Counted from the stretch's first letter, positions 16,319 through 25,222 are shown. The stretch is 64,000 nt of DNA from Clostridium sp. CAG:417 (GCA_000432835.1 FR890374.1:1-64000); one strand, 5' to 3'. The notes: generated by a model not told the origin, from the sequence alone. Made by a program: numbers and translations.

Positions 16319-16822
16319 ATGTATTATTATATAAATTCCTTTTATTTATACAGTTTTTTTGGATATATTTATGAAAATTTGTTACATTTAATAATAAAGG
16401 GTAAATTTTTAAAGAATGTACTTTACGAACCAATTAAACCTATTTATGGTATAGGAGTAATAATAATTATAATTATTGAGAGATTTATTTTTAATAGAAT
16501 AAAAGTATCAAAGCGATTAAAAATTTTTCTTGTATTTATAACAACTATAGTTGTATTAACTGCTTTAGAGGGGATATCTGGTGTTATCCTAGAAAAATTG
16601 GTACATAAAGTTTTATGGAATTATTCAGATATGAAGTTTAACTTAGGAAAATATATTTGTCTGGAAGTAAGTTTTGTGTGGGGCATAATGTCTATTGTAT
16701 TTCTTTATGTTTTAAAACCATTTTTTGATAAAGTATTAAAAAAAATACCAGTTTTGTTTAGTAATATTATGTTGATTATTACTATTACTGATATTTTACT
16801 TTCATTAATTATTAGAAGTTAA
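16319..16822 (+). CDS. Polytopic membrane protein, putative ABC transporter type IV (CmpB family)
   Basis: A 167-residue protein with about five membrane helices. The N-terminal FFGYIYENLLHLI and the KFLKNVLYEPIKPIYGIG motif match the small CmpB/putative ABC-transporter type IV family found widely in Firmicutes, for which no transport function has been proven. AGGTGAT precedes ATG 16319; a GTG nine bases earlier is possible. Its 3' end overlaps the converging HIT gene by 18 bases, so expression of one may interfere with the other. Confidence 0.7.
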   Translation: MYYYINSFYLYSFFGYIYENLLHLIIKGKFLKNVLYEPIKPIYGIGVIIIIIIERFIFNRIKVSKRLKIFLVFITTIVVLTALEGISGVILEKLVHKVLWNYSDMKFNLGKYICLEVSFVWGIMSIVFLYVLKPFFDKVLKKIPVLFSNIMLIITITDILLSLIIRS

Positions 16823-17191
16823 CTTTTGGTAGATTTTTTCTACGTCCATTTTTTCTTTTAGTGGATTATTTTTGTTGTATCTTGGAATTAGATGGATGTG
16901 ATAATGTTTAACATCTTGACCGAGAAAATTATTTTGACTAATAGTTAAGCCATCAATACCCAATTTTGTCTTTAATAGTGGATATAGTTTTTCTTGTATT
17001 ACTTCTAAGGCATAGCCAATAAAGTCTTTATCTATATCAAGAACTGTAACATAATGTTTTTTTGGTATTAATAATACATGTCCATTACTGTTAGGATTAA
17101 TATCTAAAAAAGCATAGACCTTATCATCTTCATATATTTTTTTTGAGGGAATTTCACCATTCATTATTTTACAAAATAAGCAATCGTTCAT
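16805..17191 (-). CDS. HIT-family nucleotide hydrolase/transferase
   Basis: Histidine-triad proteins hydrolyse nucleoside phosphoramidates and dinucleotides. The triad is present as HYHIHLIP near residues 95-102, and the N-terminal DCLFCKIMNGEIPS with its two cysteines is typical of the HinT/Hit branch (B. subtilis Hit-like, with the zinc pair). It is 128 residues, close to full length. GGAG precedes the ATG on the minus strand. The gene is downstream of an unknown exported protein, 12 bases away, and probably shares its transcript. Confidence 0.9.
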   Translation of the reverse strand: MNDCLFCKIMNGEIPSKKIYEDDKVYAFLDINPNSNGHVLLIPKKHYVTVLDIDKDFIGYALEVIQEKLYPLLKTKLGIDGLTISQNNFLGQDVKHYHIHLIPRYNKNNPLKEKMDVEKIYQKLTSNN

Positions 17192-17202
17192 ATTTATCTC
17201 CT

Positions 17203-17961
17203 TTAATTTAAATATTTTATAATAACATTGTATTTATTTAAAATAGTTCTATTATTATTTATAATAGCATTGCTAATAACTGGACTATTTTCTTTAATTA
17301 TATCAGATTTTATAATTATATTTAAGGTATTTGTATAATTTGTATTATTTATAAATGTTAAATTGTATTCTTTAGCTAAAATATTATTTTGTTTGAAGTA
17401 AGTATCCAAGTTTTGTAATTCCATATTTATAGTGTGTTCTGTAAGAGGTATTTTTTTTGTTATATTTATTGTATAAAGAGGCATTTGGTATTCTTTTTTT
17501 AATAGACTTTTTTTTATAATGTCATTGCAGTTGTTAAGTTTTGTATTAAAAGAAATAGATATTTTATCAATACCTAGGGTATCTTTATTGATTTTTGGGG
17601 TTATATTTTTATTTAGATATTTGGTAATATTGTTACTTAATGTTTTTCCTTCTACATAATCTTTTTGGTAAGTAGAAGTTATTTTTTGGTTCTTATACTT
17701 TATGTAAAAATATAAATCATTATTTTTTTTATTAGTTATTTTTTTAGAATAGGTATTTTCTTGGAATTTTGTGTCTCCTATATTTATGTCATTTATAACG
17801 CTGTTATAATTATTATCAATATATTCATTTAATTTGGTGTCTACTTTTTTTAATTTCATTTTTGGACTAATCTCGTTTATTGTTATTAGTCCTAGTGATA
17901 GAATGATAATTAAGAAAAATATTCCCATTTGGATTATTAAAGTATTTTGTTTTTTATTCAT
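17203..17961 (-). CDS. Signal-anchored protein of unknown function
   Basis: I do not recognise a family. The 252-residue protein has one N-terminal membrane helix (about residues 8-29) and then an extracytoplasmic domain very rich in Asn, Ile and Lys. Two similar stretches, KKITNKKNNDLYFYIKYKN and ITKKIPLTEHTINMEL, suggest repeated beta-strand units. AGGAGG precedes the ATG. It is the first gene of a two-gene minus-strand unit with the HIT hydrolase. No catalytic motif is evident. Confidence 0.5.
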   Translation of the reverse strand: MNKKQNTLIIQMGIFFLIIILSLGLITINEISPKMKLKKVDTKLNEYIDNNYNSVINDINIGDTKFQENTYSKKITNKKNNDLYFYIKYKNQKITSTYQKDYVEGKTLSNNITKYLNKNITPKINKDTLGIDKISISFNTKLNNCNDIIKKSLLKKEYQMPLYTINITKKIPLTEHTINMELQNLDTYFKQNNILAKEYNLTFINNTNYTNTLNIIIKSDIIKENSPVISNAIINNNRTILNKYNVIIKYLN

Positions 17962-18013
17962 GATATCCTCCTACTTTATTTTAACATAATTTATATAAAT
18001 TTAAATAATTTTA

Positions 18014-18042
18014 TTGTTTATACTTTTAAAGTGTGGTATCAT
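18014..18042 (+). promoter_or_regulatory. Promoter candidate
   Basis: TTGTTT (18014-18019), 17 bases, TATCAT (18037-18042) with TGTGG in front. It is divergent from the minus-strand gene ending its transcript start at 17961. Confidence 0.45.
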
Positions 18043-18068
18043 GTTGATAATAGGTGGTGGCTAAGAAG

Positions 18069-19349
18069 ATGAATGAGTCAATTAATAATAATGTAGAGAA
18101 TAAAAATATTTTGTTTGCAACAGGTAATGTTAGTCAGGAGGGATATCCCACTGCTAAATGTATCTTTGTAAAACCAGGGGAAAATAGATCTGATGAATTG
18201 AAGGATAAACCTTTATATTTGGTTTCTGATACTGGGATGGAAAGTCCTTATTTTGTTGTTACTCCTAATGTTTTGGAAGCTTTAGGTAGAGTTGATAAAA
18301 CTAGTTTAGGAGTTATAAGTCTTGATGATAGAATATTAGTACCAATGAATAATTCTAGTATTATAAAGATTACTGATGAATATTATGCATGTAATAAGGC
18401 TAGCAGTGTTTATGAAATAGAAGAAATTAAGAGTGATCCTATTAAGGCTCAAGAGAATGCCTCTGTTGCTAACGAAATAAAAAACAGTATTACTAATGTT
18501 AGTGGAACTGATATAGATTTTGTTTGTAATGATTTTTATAGTAAAAATGATATATATAAAATAGATAATAATACTTTCTCTTTATTGTGTAGTGATGTTA
18601 GTTTTGTTGGTGTTACAACTGATGGGGCAATTTATGCACATACAAATAATGTAAATGATGAAGTTATTACGGTTAAGGAATCTTTAAATAAGAGTGAAGA
18701 AGTACCAAATGAAAGTGATACAGTAGAAAATGATACAATAGAAAGTAAACCTGTTGAAATGCCATCATTAAGATTTACTAATATAGAAGAAAAACCTCTT
18801 GATACTCTAACTACAGAAAATAGTATTGATGAGGTTAAGGATGGTGCTCCTAAATTAATTAATGAAAGTATGGCAGAGGAAAGTGCTAAAGAGACTAGTG
18901 CTAATTTCTTTGATGATGCAAGTGAAAATATCTCTTCTACTGAGGAAGATTATGCTTTTACTCCTGAGACTAGTGCTTCAAGAGATGGTGATACATTAGC
19001 GACTGTTTCACAAATCGTTGGGGCTGTAAAAAATAGATTAAATGAGAGTGCAGAAGAGTTAAGAGATAAAGATCAAATTATTAACAATTTAAAGCGTGAA
19101 TTGGAGTCTAGCAAAGTAGAAATACATACTATGCATAAAAGATTAGAACTTTTAGAACAAAAGAATACTGCTCAAGATAAACAAATTAATTCAATGAAGA
19201 AAGAAAATATAGAATTGAAAAATACTAATAAAGAGTTAGAATCTGCTAATGATGAGTTAAAGAATTCAATGAATAAGATTGTTGATGAATTTAGTAGTTT
19301 GATAGATAATACTAATACTTCGGTATTTGGTTATAAAAAAGTTGCTTAG
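18069..19349 (+). CDS. Cytoplasmic acidic protein with C-terminal coiled coil, unknown function
   Basis: No family was recognised. There is no signal peptide or membrane segment. Residues 1 to about 190 look folded, with strands such as PLYLVSDTG and SFVGVTTDGAIYAH. Residues about 200-310 are acidic and low in complexity (repeated EVPNESDTVEND-type text). Residues about 315-410 form a long heptad-like coiled coil (DQIINNLKREL through ELKNSMNKIVDEF). ATG 18069 follows AGGTGG; GTG codons at 18054 and 18057 are alternatives. It lies alone between a divergent promoter region and a terminator. A scaffold or division-associated role is possible but unsupported. Confidence 0.5.
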   Translation: MNESINNNVENKNILFATGNVSQEGYPTAKCIFVKPGENRSDELKDKPLYLVSDTGMESPYFVVTPNVLEALGRVDKTSLGVISLDDRILVPMNNSSIIKITDEYYACNKASSVYEIEEIKSDPIKAQENASVANEIKNSITNVSGTDIDFVCNDFYSKNDIYKIDNNTFSLLCSDVSFVGVTTDGAIYAHTNNVNDEVITVKESLNKSEEVPNESDTVENDTIESKPVEMPSLRFTNIEEKPLDTLTTENSIDEVKDGAPKLINESMAEESAKETSANFFDDASENISSTEEDYAFTPETSASRDGDTLATVSQIVGAVKNRLNESAEELRDKDQIINNLKRELESSKVEIHTMHKRLELLEQKNTAQDKQINSMKKENIELKNTNKELESANDELKNSMNKIVDEFSSLIDNTNTSVFGYKKVA

Positions 19350-19358
19350 GCTTTTAGG

Positions 19359-19384
19359 AAGGGTAATTATTTACCCTTTTTTTT
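19359..19384 (+). terminator. Intrinsic terminator
   Basis: An eight-base-pair stem AAGGGTAA/TTACCCTT has a four-base loop and a T-run. Confidence 0.88.
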
Positions 19385-19450
19385 AATGTGAAAAAGTGTT
19401 AAAATAATATTGCTTTATAGATTTCTACAAAAAAAGTACAAAATTTATTT

Positions 19451-19456
19451 TATAAT
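19451..19456 (+). promoter_or_regulatory. Probable -10 of the suf operon
   Basis: TATAAT 18 bases before the sufC ATG, with GAGAGGTGAG between. No convincing -35 box at normal spacing. Confidence 0.35.
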
Positions 19457-19473
19457 TTAAGAGAGGTGAGATA

Positions 19474-20238
19474 ATGTTAGAAATTAAGGACTTAGATGTT
19501 AAAGTAAAAAACGAAGATAAAGTTATTTTAAATAAATTATCTCTTAATATAAATAAGGGTGAGGTTCATGTAATTATGGGACCTAATGGTACTGGTAAAA
19601 GTACTTTGTCAAAAGTTATTACAGGATATTATAAATATGAGGTAACTGGAGGAGATATTTTATTTGAAGGAAAAAGCATTTTAGATTTGACTACTGATGA
19701 AAGAGCTAGACTAGGAATATTTTTAGCTATGCAAGATCCAATATCTATAGAAGGACTTAGTAATAGTGAATTTTTAAAGACTGCTATTAGTGAGACAACA
19801 GGAGAAAAAGTTGGGTTATTTGAATTTATTAAAACATTGGAAAAAGAAATGAAGAATCTAAAACTAAATGAGAGTATGCTTCACCGTTCTTTAAATCAAG
19901 GCTTTTCTGGTGGAGAAAAAAAGAAAAATGAAGTTTTACAATTAAAATTACTAAAACCTAAATTTATTATTTTAGATGAACTAGACAGTGGCCTTGATGT
20001 TGATAGTTTGCGAATTGTTTGTGATAATATCAACAGTTACTTAGAAGAAAATAAGGATACATCAGTACTTATTATTACACATTACCCTAGAATTTTAGAT
20101 TACATAAAACCAAATTATGTACACGTCATTAAAGGTGGAACCATCGTTAAGACCGGGGATATTTCTTTAGCAGATACTATAGAAAAAAATGGTTATGATA
20201 GTATAAATGAAGTAAGAAAAGAAGAAAATTATGCATAA
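19474..20238 (+). CDS. sufC: Fe-S cluster assembly ATPase SufC
   Basis: SufC is the ABC-type ATPase of the SufBCD scaffold that builds iron-sulfur clusters in the cytoplasm. Walker A GPNGTGKST is at residues 36-44. The signature FSGGEKKKNEVLQL and Walker B FIILDELDSGLD follow, the last with the D-loop typical of SufC. The protein is 254 residues. GAGAGGTGAG precedes the ATG. It leads the sufC-D-S-U-B operon, the same order as in Bacillus subtilis, and overlaps sufD by eight bases. Confidence 0.96.
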   Translation: MLEIKDLDVKVKNEDKVILNKLSLNINKGEVHVIMGPNGTGKSTLSKVITGYYKYEVTGGDILFEGKSILDLTTDERARLGIFLAMQDPISIEGLSNSEFLKTAISETTGEKVGLFEFIKTLEKEMKNLKLNESMLHRSLNQGFSGGEKKKNEVLQLKLLKPKFIILDELDSGLDVDSLRIVCDNINSYLEENKDTSVLIITHYPRILDYIKPNYVHVIKGGTIVKTGDISLADTIEKNGYDSINEVRKEENYA

Positions 20239-20869
20239 AATGATATTAGAAAATGAAGATATTATTCTTGACGATAATACTGTTTTAGACGTAAAAGGCG
20301 ATGTAGTGTTATATTTATATGGTAGTGGAAAAGTAACTTTAAATATAGGGGATAATAGTATGGTTACTGTTTATCATGTTGGGGTTGATATTTGTAATAA
20401 TATTGTTGTTAATTTAAATGGTGACAATTCTCAGATTTTATATAATTATGATGTTGTAAACTATAATGACAATAAATCTTCAATGACTATTAATCATAAT
20501 TATGATAATACAATTAGTAATGTATGTAATCACGGAGTAAATGTTTTAGACAATGTTTTAGATTTTAATGTAACTGGTGTAGTGTTAAAAGATATAAAGG
20601 GTTCTATTTGTAATCAGGAAAACAGAATAATTAATATAAATGATGGTAAATCAACTATTTGTCCTAATTTATTGATAGATTCTTATGATGTAGTTAGTTC
20701 ACATGCTGCATATATTGGAAAATTTAGTGATGATGTTTTATTTTATTTGATGAGTAGGGGAATAAATAAGAAGAAGGCCTATGAGCTTTTAATACTTAGT
20801 TTTCTATTACCAGAAGGTATAGATAAGGCAAAAATAGAGAATTTTATCTTAGAAGTAAAAAAGATATAG
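20231..20869 (+). CDS. sufD: Short SufD-like Fe-S assembly protein
   Basis: SufD pairs with SufB to form the beta-helix scaffold. The position between sufC and sufS and the C-terminal helical motif SHAAYIGKFSDD...LMSRGINKKKAYELLI identify it. The beta-helix is visible as repeated hydrophobic strands such as VTLNIGDNSMVTVYHVGV. It is only 212 residues, about half the length of ordinary SufD, and lacks the N-terminal helical region and part of the beta-helix. No frameshift is seen and the start overlaps sufC naturally, so the reduction looks real rather than an error. The C-terminal His (in SSHA) is retained. Confidence 0.78.
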   Translation: MHKMILENEDIILDDNTVLDVKGDVVLYLYGSGKVTLNIGDNSMVTVYHVGVDICNNIVVNLNGDNSQILYNYDVVNYNDNKSSMTINHNYDNTISNVCNHGVNVLDNVLDFNVTGVVLKDIKGSICNQENRIININDGKSTICPNLLIDSYDVVSSHAAYIGKFSDDVLFYLMSRGINKKKAYELLILSFLLPEGIDKAKIENFILEVKKI

Positions 20870-20880
20870 GAGGTGATTTT

Positions 20881-22077
20881 ATGAATAGGGAAGATTTTCC
20901 TATGTTAAAGCAGGATATTGTTTATTTTGACAATGGCGCAACTACTTTAAAACCACAATGTGTTATTGATAAAATGGTTGACTATTATTCTAATTATACT
21001 TCTAATATTCATCGTGGTGATTATAATGCGGCAATTAGAACAAATCACGAATATGATTCAACAAGAGAAGTCGTAAGAGATTTTGTTGGAGCTCTTGATC
21101 AAAAAGAGATAATTTTTACTAAGGGTAGTACAGAAGCTTTGAATATGATTGCTTTTGGATTCCTTAAAAAGAATTTAAAACCAGGTGATGAAATATTAAT
21201 AAATAAGGCAGAACATGCTAGTAATGTGTTACCTTACATGGTTTTAGAAAAAGAAATAGGTATTAAGGTTAAATATGTTCCACTTGATGAAAATCATGAA
21301 ATTACGGTTGATAATGTTTTGAAATCTATAACAGATAAGACTAAAGTAATAGCGATGGCTTATGTGAGTAATGTAGTTGGAGATATTCGCCCTATAGAAG
21401 AAATAGGTAGAATTTGTGAAGATAAAAATATATATTTTATTGTTGATGCTTCACAAGCTGTAAGTCATATTGAAGTTAATGTAGAAAAGTGTAAAATGTC
21501 ATTTATGGCTTTTTCTGCCCACAAAATGATGGGTCCTACTGGTGTTGGTGTTTTATATGGTAAGTATAATTTATTAGAGAAAATGGAACCACTACAATAT
21601 GGTGGCGGAATGAATCAATATTTTGAAGAAGATGGTACATATGAATTAAAGAGTATTCCAACAAGATTTGAAGCTGGTACACCACCAATTGCGGAAGTAA
21701 TAGGTTTGAAAGAAGCAATTTTATACATAAACAAAATAGGGGTTAATAAAATTCATGAACATGAATTAAAATTAAAGAAATACTTAATCGATGAGATGCA
21801 AAAAATCGATAACATTATCCTATATAATAAAACCAGTGATAGTGGAATTGTTATTTTTAATATAGAAGGTGTTTTTAGCCAGGATACTTCAGTCTATTTA
21901 AATTATTATAATATTTCAATACGTGCAGGAAATCATTGCGCTAAAATGTTAAAAGATGATTTAAATATTAAAAATACATGTCGTGTAAGTATGTATATAT
22001 ATAATACTGTAGAAGATGTGGATAGATTACTTGAAGCACTTAGAAATAGTAAGGATATTTTTAAAATAGTTATATAG
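20881..22077 (+). CDS. sufS: Cysteine desulfurase SufS
   Basis: SufS takes sulfur from L-cysteine as a persulfide and hands it to SufU. The PLP-binding lysine is K215 in FSAHKMMGP, and the active cysteine is C353 in IRAGNHCAK, the motif that defines group II desulfurases. It is 398 residues long. AGGAGGTGATTTT precedes the ATG. It is followed closely by sufU, its sulfur acceptor. Confidence 0.96.
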   Translation: MNREDFPMLKQDIVYFDNGATTLKPQCVIDKMVDYYSNYTSNIHRGDYNAAIRTNHEYDSTREVVRDFVGALDQKEIIFTKGSTEALNMIAFGFLKKNLKPGDEILINKAEHASNVLPYMVLEKEIGIKVKYVPLDENHEITVDNVLKSITDKTKVIAMAYVSNVVGDIRPIEEIGRICEDKNIYFIVDASQAVSHIEVNVEKCKMSFMAFSAHKMMGPTGVGVLYGKYNLLEKMEPLQYGGGMNQYFEEDGTYELKSIPTRFEAGTPPIAEVIGLKEAILYINKIGVNKIHEHELKLKKYLIDEMQKIDNIILYNKTSDSGIVIFNIEGVFSQDTSVYLNYYNISIRAGNHCAKMLKDDLNIKNTCRVSMYIYNTVEDVDRLLEALRNSKDIFKIVI

Positions 22078-22087
22078 AGGTGAAATA

Positions 22088-22528
22088 ATGGAAATACTAG
22101 AGGATAAAGAACTAAGACGTGAAATAATTTTAGATAATTATCAAAATCCTATGAATAGGGGATTGATTAATGATACTCATTATATAAAAGAAAATACAAA
22201 TAATGAATCTTGTATTGATAATATTGATATTCAAATAAAGGTTACGAATGATACAATAGAAGATATTAGATTTGATGGGGAGGCTTGTGCTATTTCAACT
22301 AGCGCGACTTCTATTATGATAAGAACATTGATTGGTAAAAGTGTAAATGAGGCAAGAAAAATACTACAAAATTATGATAATATGATTGAAGAGAAGGAAT
22401 ATGATAAAGAATTATTAGGAGAATTAAATGTTTATGATGAAATCTATAAGCAGCCTAATCGTAAAAAATGTGCTCTTTTACCAAGAGATGCAATAGTAAA
22501 AATGTTGAATAGATTGGATGAGGTTTAA
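22088..22528 (+). CDS. sufU: Zinc-dependent sulfurtransferase SufU
   Basis: SufU accepts sulfur from SufS by zinc ligand exchange. The four zinc ligands of the Bacillus type are present: C42, D44, C67 and C128 (SCIDN, GEACAIS, KKCAL). The 146-residue length and the insertion distinguishing SufU from IscU are normal. AGAGGTG precedes the ATG, and its stop overlaps the sufB ATG (TAATG). Confidence 0.94.
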   Translation: MEILEDKELRREIILDNYQNPMNRGLINDTHYIKENTNNESCIDNIDIQIKVTNDTIEDIRFDGEACAISTSATSIMIRTLIGKSVNEARKILQNYDNMIEEKEYDKELLGELNVYDEIYKQPNRKKCALLPRDAIVKMLNRLDEV

Positions 22529-23838
22529 TGGAAATCAAAGGATTAAGTGATGATAATATATTAAAAATCTCACATATAAAAGAAGAGGATGAATGGGCTT
22601 TAAAATATAGAATAGATAGTTATCATAATTTTTTAAAATTAGGTTTGCCTGATTTTGGTCCTAAGATTGAGCTTGATTTTGATAACATAATTTATTATAA
22701 GTCTCGTCAAGAATCTGAGATTAAAAATAATTGGAATGATATTAATTGTAGTGTTAAAAATGAATTAGACAACTTGGGAGTTCTTGAAAGTGAAAAACAT
22801 TTGGATGGTATAGGTGTACAGTATGAGAGTGAAGTAATATATCATAATATGTTATCAGAATTGGAAGAGAAAAATGTTATTTTTACATCTATTGAAGTTG
22901 CCATGAAAAAATATCCAGAATTAGTAAAAAAGTATTTTGGCAAGATTGTTTCAAATAATGAAAATAAGTTTGCTGCTTTAAATGGAGCAGTATTTAGTGG
23001 AGGTAGTTTTATTTATATTCCACCAAATACTACGTTAGATAGGCCTTTGCAAAGTTACTTTAGAATTAATAGTCGTAATATGGGACAGTTTGAAAGAACT
23101 TTAATTATTGTAGATGATAATAGTCATTTGCACTATGTTGAGGGATGCACAGCTCCAACTTATAGTGATTCATCACTTCATGCTGCAGTCGTAGAGATTT
23201 ATGTTGGTAAAAATAGTAGTTGTCGTTATAGTACTATTCAAAACTGGGCTCCTAATGTATATAATTTAGTTACGAAAAGGGCTTTGGTGGATGAAAATGG
23301 TGTAATGGAGTGGATTGATGGTAATATAGGGTCAAGGCTTACTATGAAATATCCTTGTTGTGTACTTAAGGGTGATAACTCTAAAGGAACTTGTATTACG
23401 ATTAGTGTTGCTTCAAAGACACAAGAACAAGATAGTGGTGCTAGAATGATTCACTTAGGTAAAAATACTACTAGTAATATAATTTCAAAGAGTATCGCAC
23501 AATCTGGTGGTAATAGTACTTATAGAGGAAAAGTTAGGATTACAAAAGGCGCTACTGGATCATCAGCTATGGTAAAATGTGACACTTTAATTTTGGATAG
23601 CATTTCAAAAAGTGATACAATCCCTGTAAATATTTGTGAAAATGAAAGCAGTAATATTGAACATGAAGCAACAGTTTCTAAGATTAGTGAGGATAATTTG
23701 TATTATATGATGTCACGAGGAATTTCTGAAGAAAGAGCGACGGAATTAATTGTTTTAGGTTTTCTAGATAAGTTTAGGCAAGAATTACCAATGGAATATG
23801 CAGTAGAATTAAATCAACTTATAAAGAGAAATTTATAA
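22528..23838 (+). CDS. sufB: Fe-S cluster scaffold protein SufB
   Basis: SufB is the scaffold subunit on which the cluster forms with SufC and SufD. The 436-residue protein carries GGSFIYIPPNT in the N-terminal part, the beta-helix core (SRLTMKYPCCVLKGD, SSAMVKCDTLIL) and the C-terminal helix set LYYMMSRGISEERAT. It is full length, unlike the neighbouring SufD. It ends the operon and is followed by a terminator. Confidence 0.95.
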   Translation: MEIKGLSDDNILKISHIKEEDEWALKYRIDSYHNFLKLGLPDFGPKIELDFDNIIYYKSRQESEIKNNWNDINCSVKNELDNLGVLESEKHLDGIGVQYESEVIYHNMLSELEEKNVIFTSIEVAMKKYPELVKKYFGKIVSNNENKFAALNGAVFSGGSFIYIPPNTTLDRPLQSYFRINSRNMGQFERTLIIVDDNSHLHYVEGCTAPTYSDSSLHAAVVEIYVGKNSSCRYSTIQNWAPNVYNLVTKRALVDENGVMEWIDGNIGSRLTMKYPCCVLKGDNSKGTCITISVASKTQEQDSGARMIHLGKNTTSNIISKSIAQSGGNSTYRGKVRITKGATGSSAMVKCDTLILDSISKSDTIPVNICENESSNIEHEATVSKISEDNLYYMMSRGISEERATELIVLGFLDKFRQELPMEYAVELNQLIKRNL

Positions 23839-23867
23839 AATATTATTATTTATATAACTAGATTTGA

Positions 23868-23897
23868 CAAATTTCTGTTAGGGAAATTTGTTTTTTT
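23868..23897 (+). terminator. suf operon terminator
   Basis: The stem CAAATTTC/GAAATTTG with a seven-base loop is followed by T7. Confidence 0.85.
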
Positions 23898-23934
23898 GTT
23901 TTTAGAATACAAAAAAGCTGGCAAAATGTTTCCT

Positions 23935-23962
23935 TTGACTATTATTTTATTATCAGTAAAAT
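23935..23962 (+). promoter_or_regulatory. ssb promoter
   Basis: TTGACT (23935-23940), a 16-base spacer and TAAAAT (23957-23962), followed by AAAGGAGGGA before ATG 23986. Confidence 0.5.
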
Positions 23963-23985
23963 ATGTCGCGAAAGGAGGGAAATGT

Positions 23986-24312
23986 ATGCTAAACCAAGTT
24001 GTACTTGTAGGTAGACTTGTAAGAGATGTCGAAGTTAAGAGCAATGACAATAATAAAAAATTTTCATTTATTACCTTGGCTATTCCAAGAAGTTTTAAAA
24101 ATCATGATGGAATTTATGAAACTGATTTTGTAGAGTGTATTTTATGGAATAATGTTGCTAGTAACACGGCGTCTTATTGTAAAAAAGGCGACATAATAGG
24201 TATCAAAGGAAGAATTGAATCTAGAATATTAGAAAAAGAAAATAATAAATCCATTCTTCAAGTAATAGCGGAAAAAGTGACTTTTTTATCTTCAAAACCT
24301 ACACAAGAATAA
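23986..24312 (+). CDS. Short single-stranded DNA-binding protein (OB fold only)
   Basis: SSB proteins coat single-stranded DNA. The opening MLNQVVLVGRLVRD, the FITLAIPR strand and DFVECILWNN are characteristic of the OB fold. It is 108 residues and ends at SSKPTQE. It therefore lacks the disordered linker and the acidic tip (usually ending in DDDIPF) by which housekeeping SSB recruits replication and repair partners. This suggests an accessory SSB rather than the main one. ATG 23986 follows AAAGGAGGG; the frame is open further upstream but crosses the terminator and promoter. Confidence 0.83.
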   Translation: MLNQVVLVGRLVRDVEVKSNDNNKKFSFITLAIPRSFKNHDGIYETDFVECILWNNVASNTASYCKKGDIIGIKGRIESRILEKENNKSILQVIAEKVTFLSSKPTQE

Positions 24313-24358
24313 AAAATTACAATTAGTTAACTTTAAACAATTACATCATACGAATCTT

Positions 24359-24364
24359 TATAAT
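24359..24364 (+). promoter_or_regulatory. Possible -10 for the XRE regulator gene
   Basis: TATAAT 32 bases before the start, without a clear -35 box at normal distance. Confidence 0.3.
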
Positions 24365-24395
24365 GAACTTGTAAATACTAAGTAACAGAGGTGGT

Positions 24396-24752
24396 ATGGT
24401 GTTATTAGGAAAGCGAATAAAAGAACAACGTAAGAAAATGAATCTTACACAAGAAGAATTAGGCCATTTAATTAATGTTACTAAGGTTAGTATTTGCTGT
24501 TATGAAAATGGAACAAGAACTCCTACTTTAGAAACTCTAAAAGTTCTTGCAGAAACGTTTAATGTGGATATTAATTATTTACTTGGTAATGATAGTTATG
24601 AAATTGCTGATGGTGATAATTCATATGGTATATATATGTCTCAAGAAGAAATTACTTTTATTAAAGAGATTAGAAAAAATAATAATATTCATAAGATGAT
24701 GATTGATGATCCTAAAAGATTTGTAGAACTTATTAATAAAAAAATAAATTAA
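24396..24752 (+). CDS. XRE-family transcriptional regulator
   Basis: A 118-residue DNA-binding protein. The helix-turn-helix of the Cro/CI type is at residues about 5-60 (RIKEQRKKMNLTQEELGHLINVT is split here by its recognition helix, with NYLLG closing the domain). The C-terminal 50 residues are an acidic helical tail, possibly for dimerisation. AGAGGTGG precedes the start, but the spacing to ATG 24396 is short; GTG 24399 would be better spaced. The target is unknown, and the gene stands alone with its own terminator. Confidence 0.85.
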   Translation: MVLLGKRIKEQRKKMNLTQEELGHLINVTKVSICCYENGTRTPTLETLKVLAETFNVDINYLLGNDSYEIADGDNSYGIYMSQEEITFIKEIRKNNNIHKMMIDDPKRFVELINKKIN

Positions 24753-24775
24753 AACTACTTTAGAGTAGTTTTTTT
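24752..24775 (+). terminator. Intrinsic terminator
   Basis: The stem AAACTACT/AGTAGTTT has the loop TTAG and a T-run. Confidence 0.85.
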
Positions 24776-24811
24776 CTTTGTTTATTGTTATTATTAAGAT
24801 AGGTGATTAAG

Positions 24812-25222
24812 GTGGATATAGTATTTAGAAAAGCAAAAGTTATAGATTTAGATGGAATTAATACTTTGATTGGTGATGTTTTTAAACATCATCTAGATGA
24901 GGTTAATAACAATTTAGACATGTTTAATTTAGTGGGTGTTCATAATAATATAGTAGTGGCCCATTTATATGTTACTAAGATTTATAACGCTATTACTAAA
25001 GAAAATTGGTATAAAATAGACGATCTATGTGTAAAGGAAGGTTATAGAGGCCTTGGTATTGGAACAAAATTATTAGAGGAATTAGATCAGGTGGCAAAGA
25101 GTGATAATATTAGTTATTTAGAATTAACTTCTAATAAAAAAAGGTGTGCGGCCCATAAATTATATCAGAAGAATAACTTTAAAATTATCGAAACAGATTT
25201 ATTTAGAAAGGAGATAAATTAA
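24812..25222 (+). CDS. GNAT-family N-acetyltransferase
   Basis: A 136-residue acetyltransferase. The acetyl-CoA motif is well preserved as GYRGLGIGTKLLEEL (R-G-x-G-I-G), and AHKLYQKNNFKI is the usual C-terminal motif. The substrate cannot be inferred. GTG 24812 is preferred because AGGTGAT lies just upstream and the protein then begins MDIVFRKAK like the family; GTG 24803 is an alternative. Its stop overlaps the ATG of the nucleoside phosphorylase gene, so the two are co-expressed. Confidence 0.85.
   Translation: MDIVFRKAKVIDLDGINTLIGDVFKHHLDEVNNNLDMFNLVGVHNNIVVAHLYVTKIYNAITKENWYKIDDLCVKEGYRGLGIGTKLLEELDQVAKSDNISYLELTSNKKRCAAHKLYQKNNFKIIETDLFRKEIN

Noticed and set aside
23864..23869. TTGACA in the suf terminator as another terminator-nested promoter
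   Set aside because: No -10 box is found at 15-19 bases downstream.
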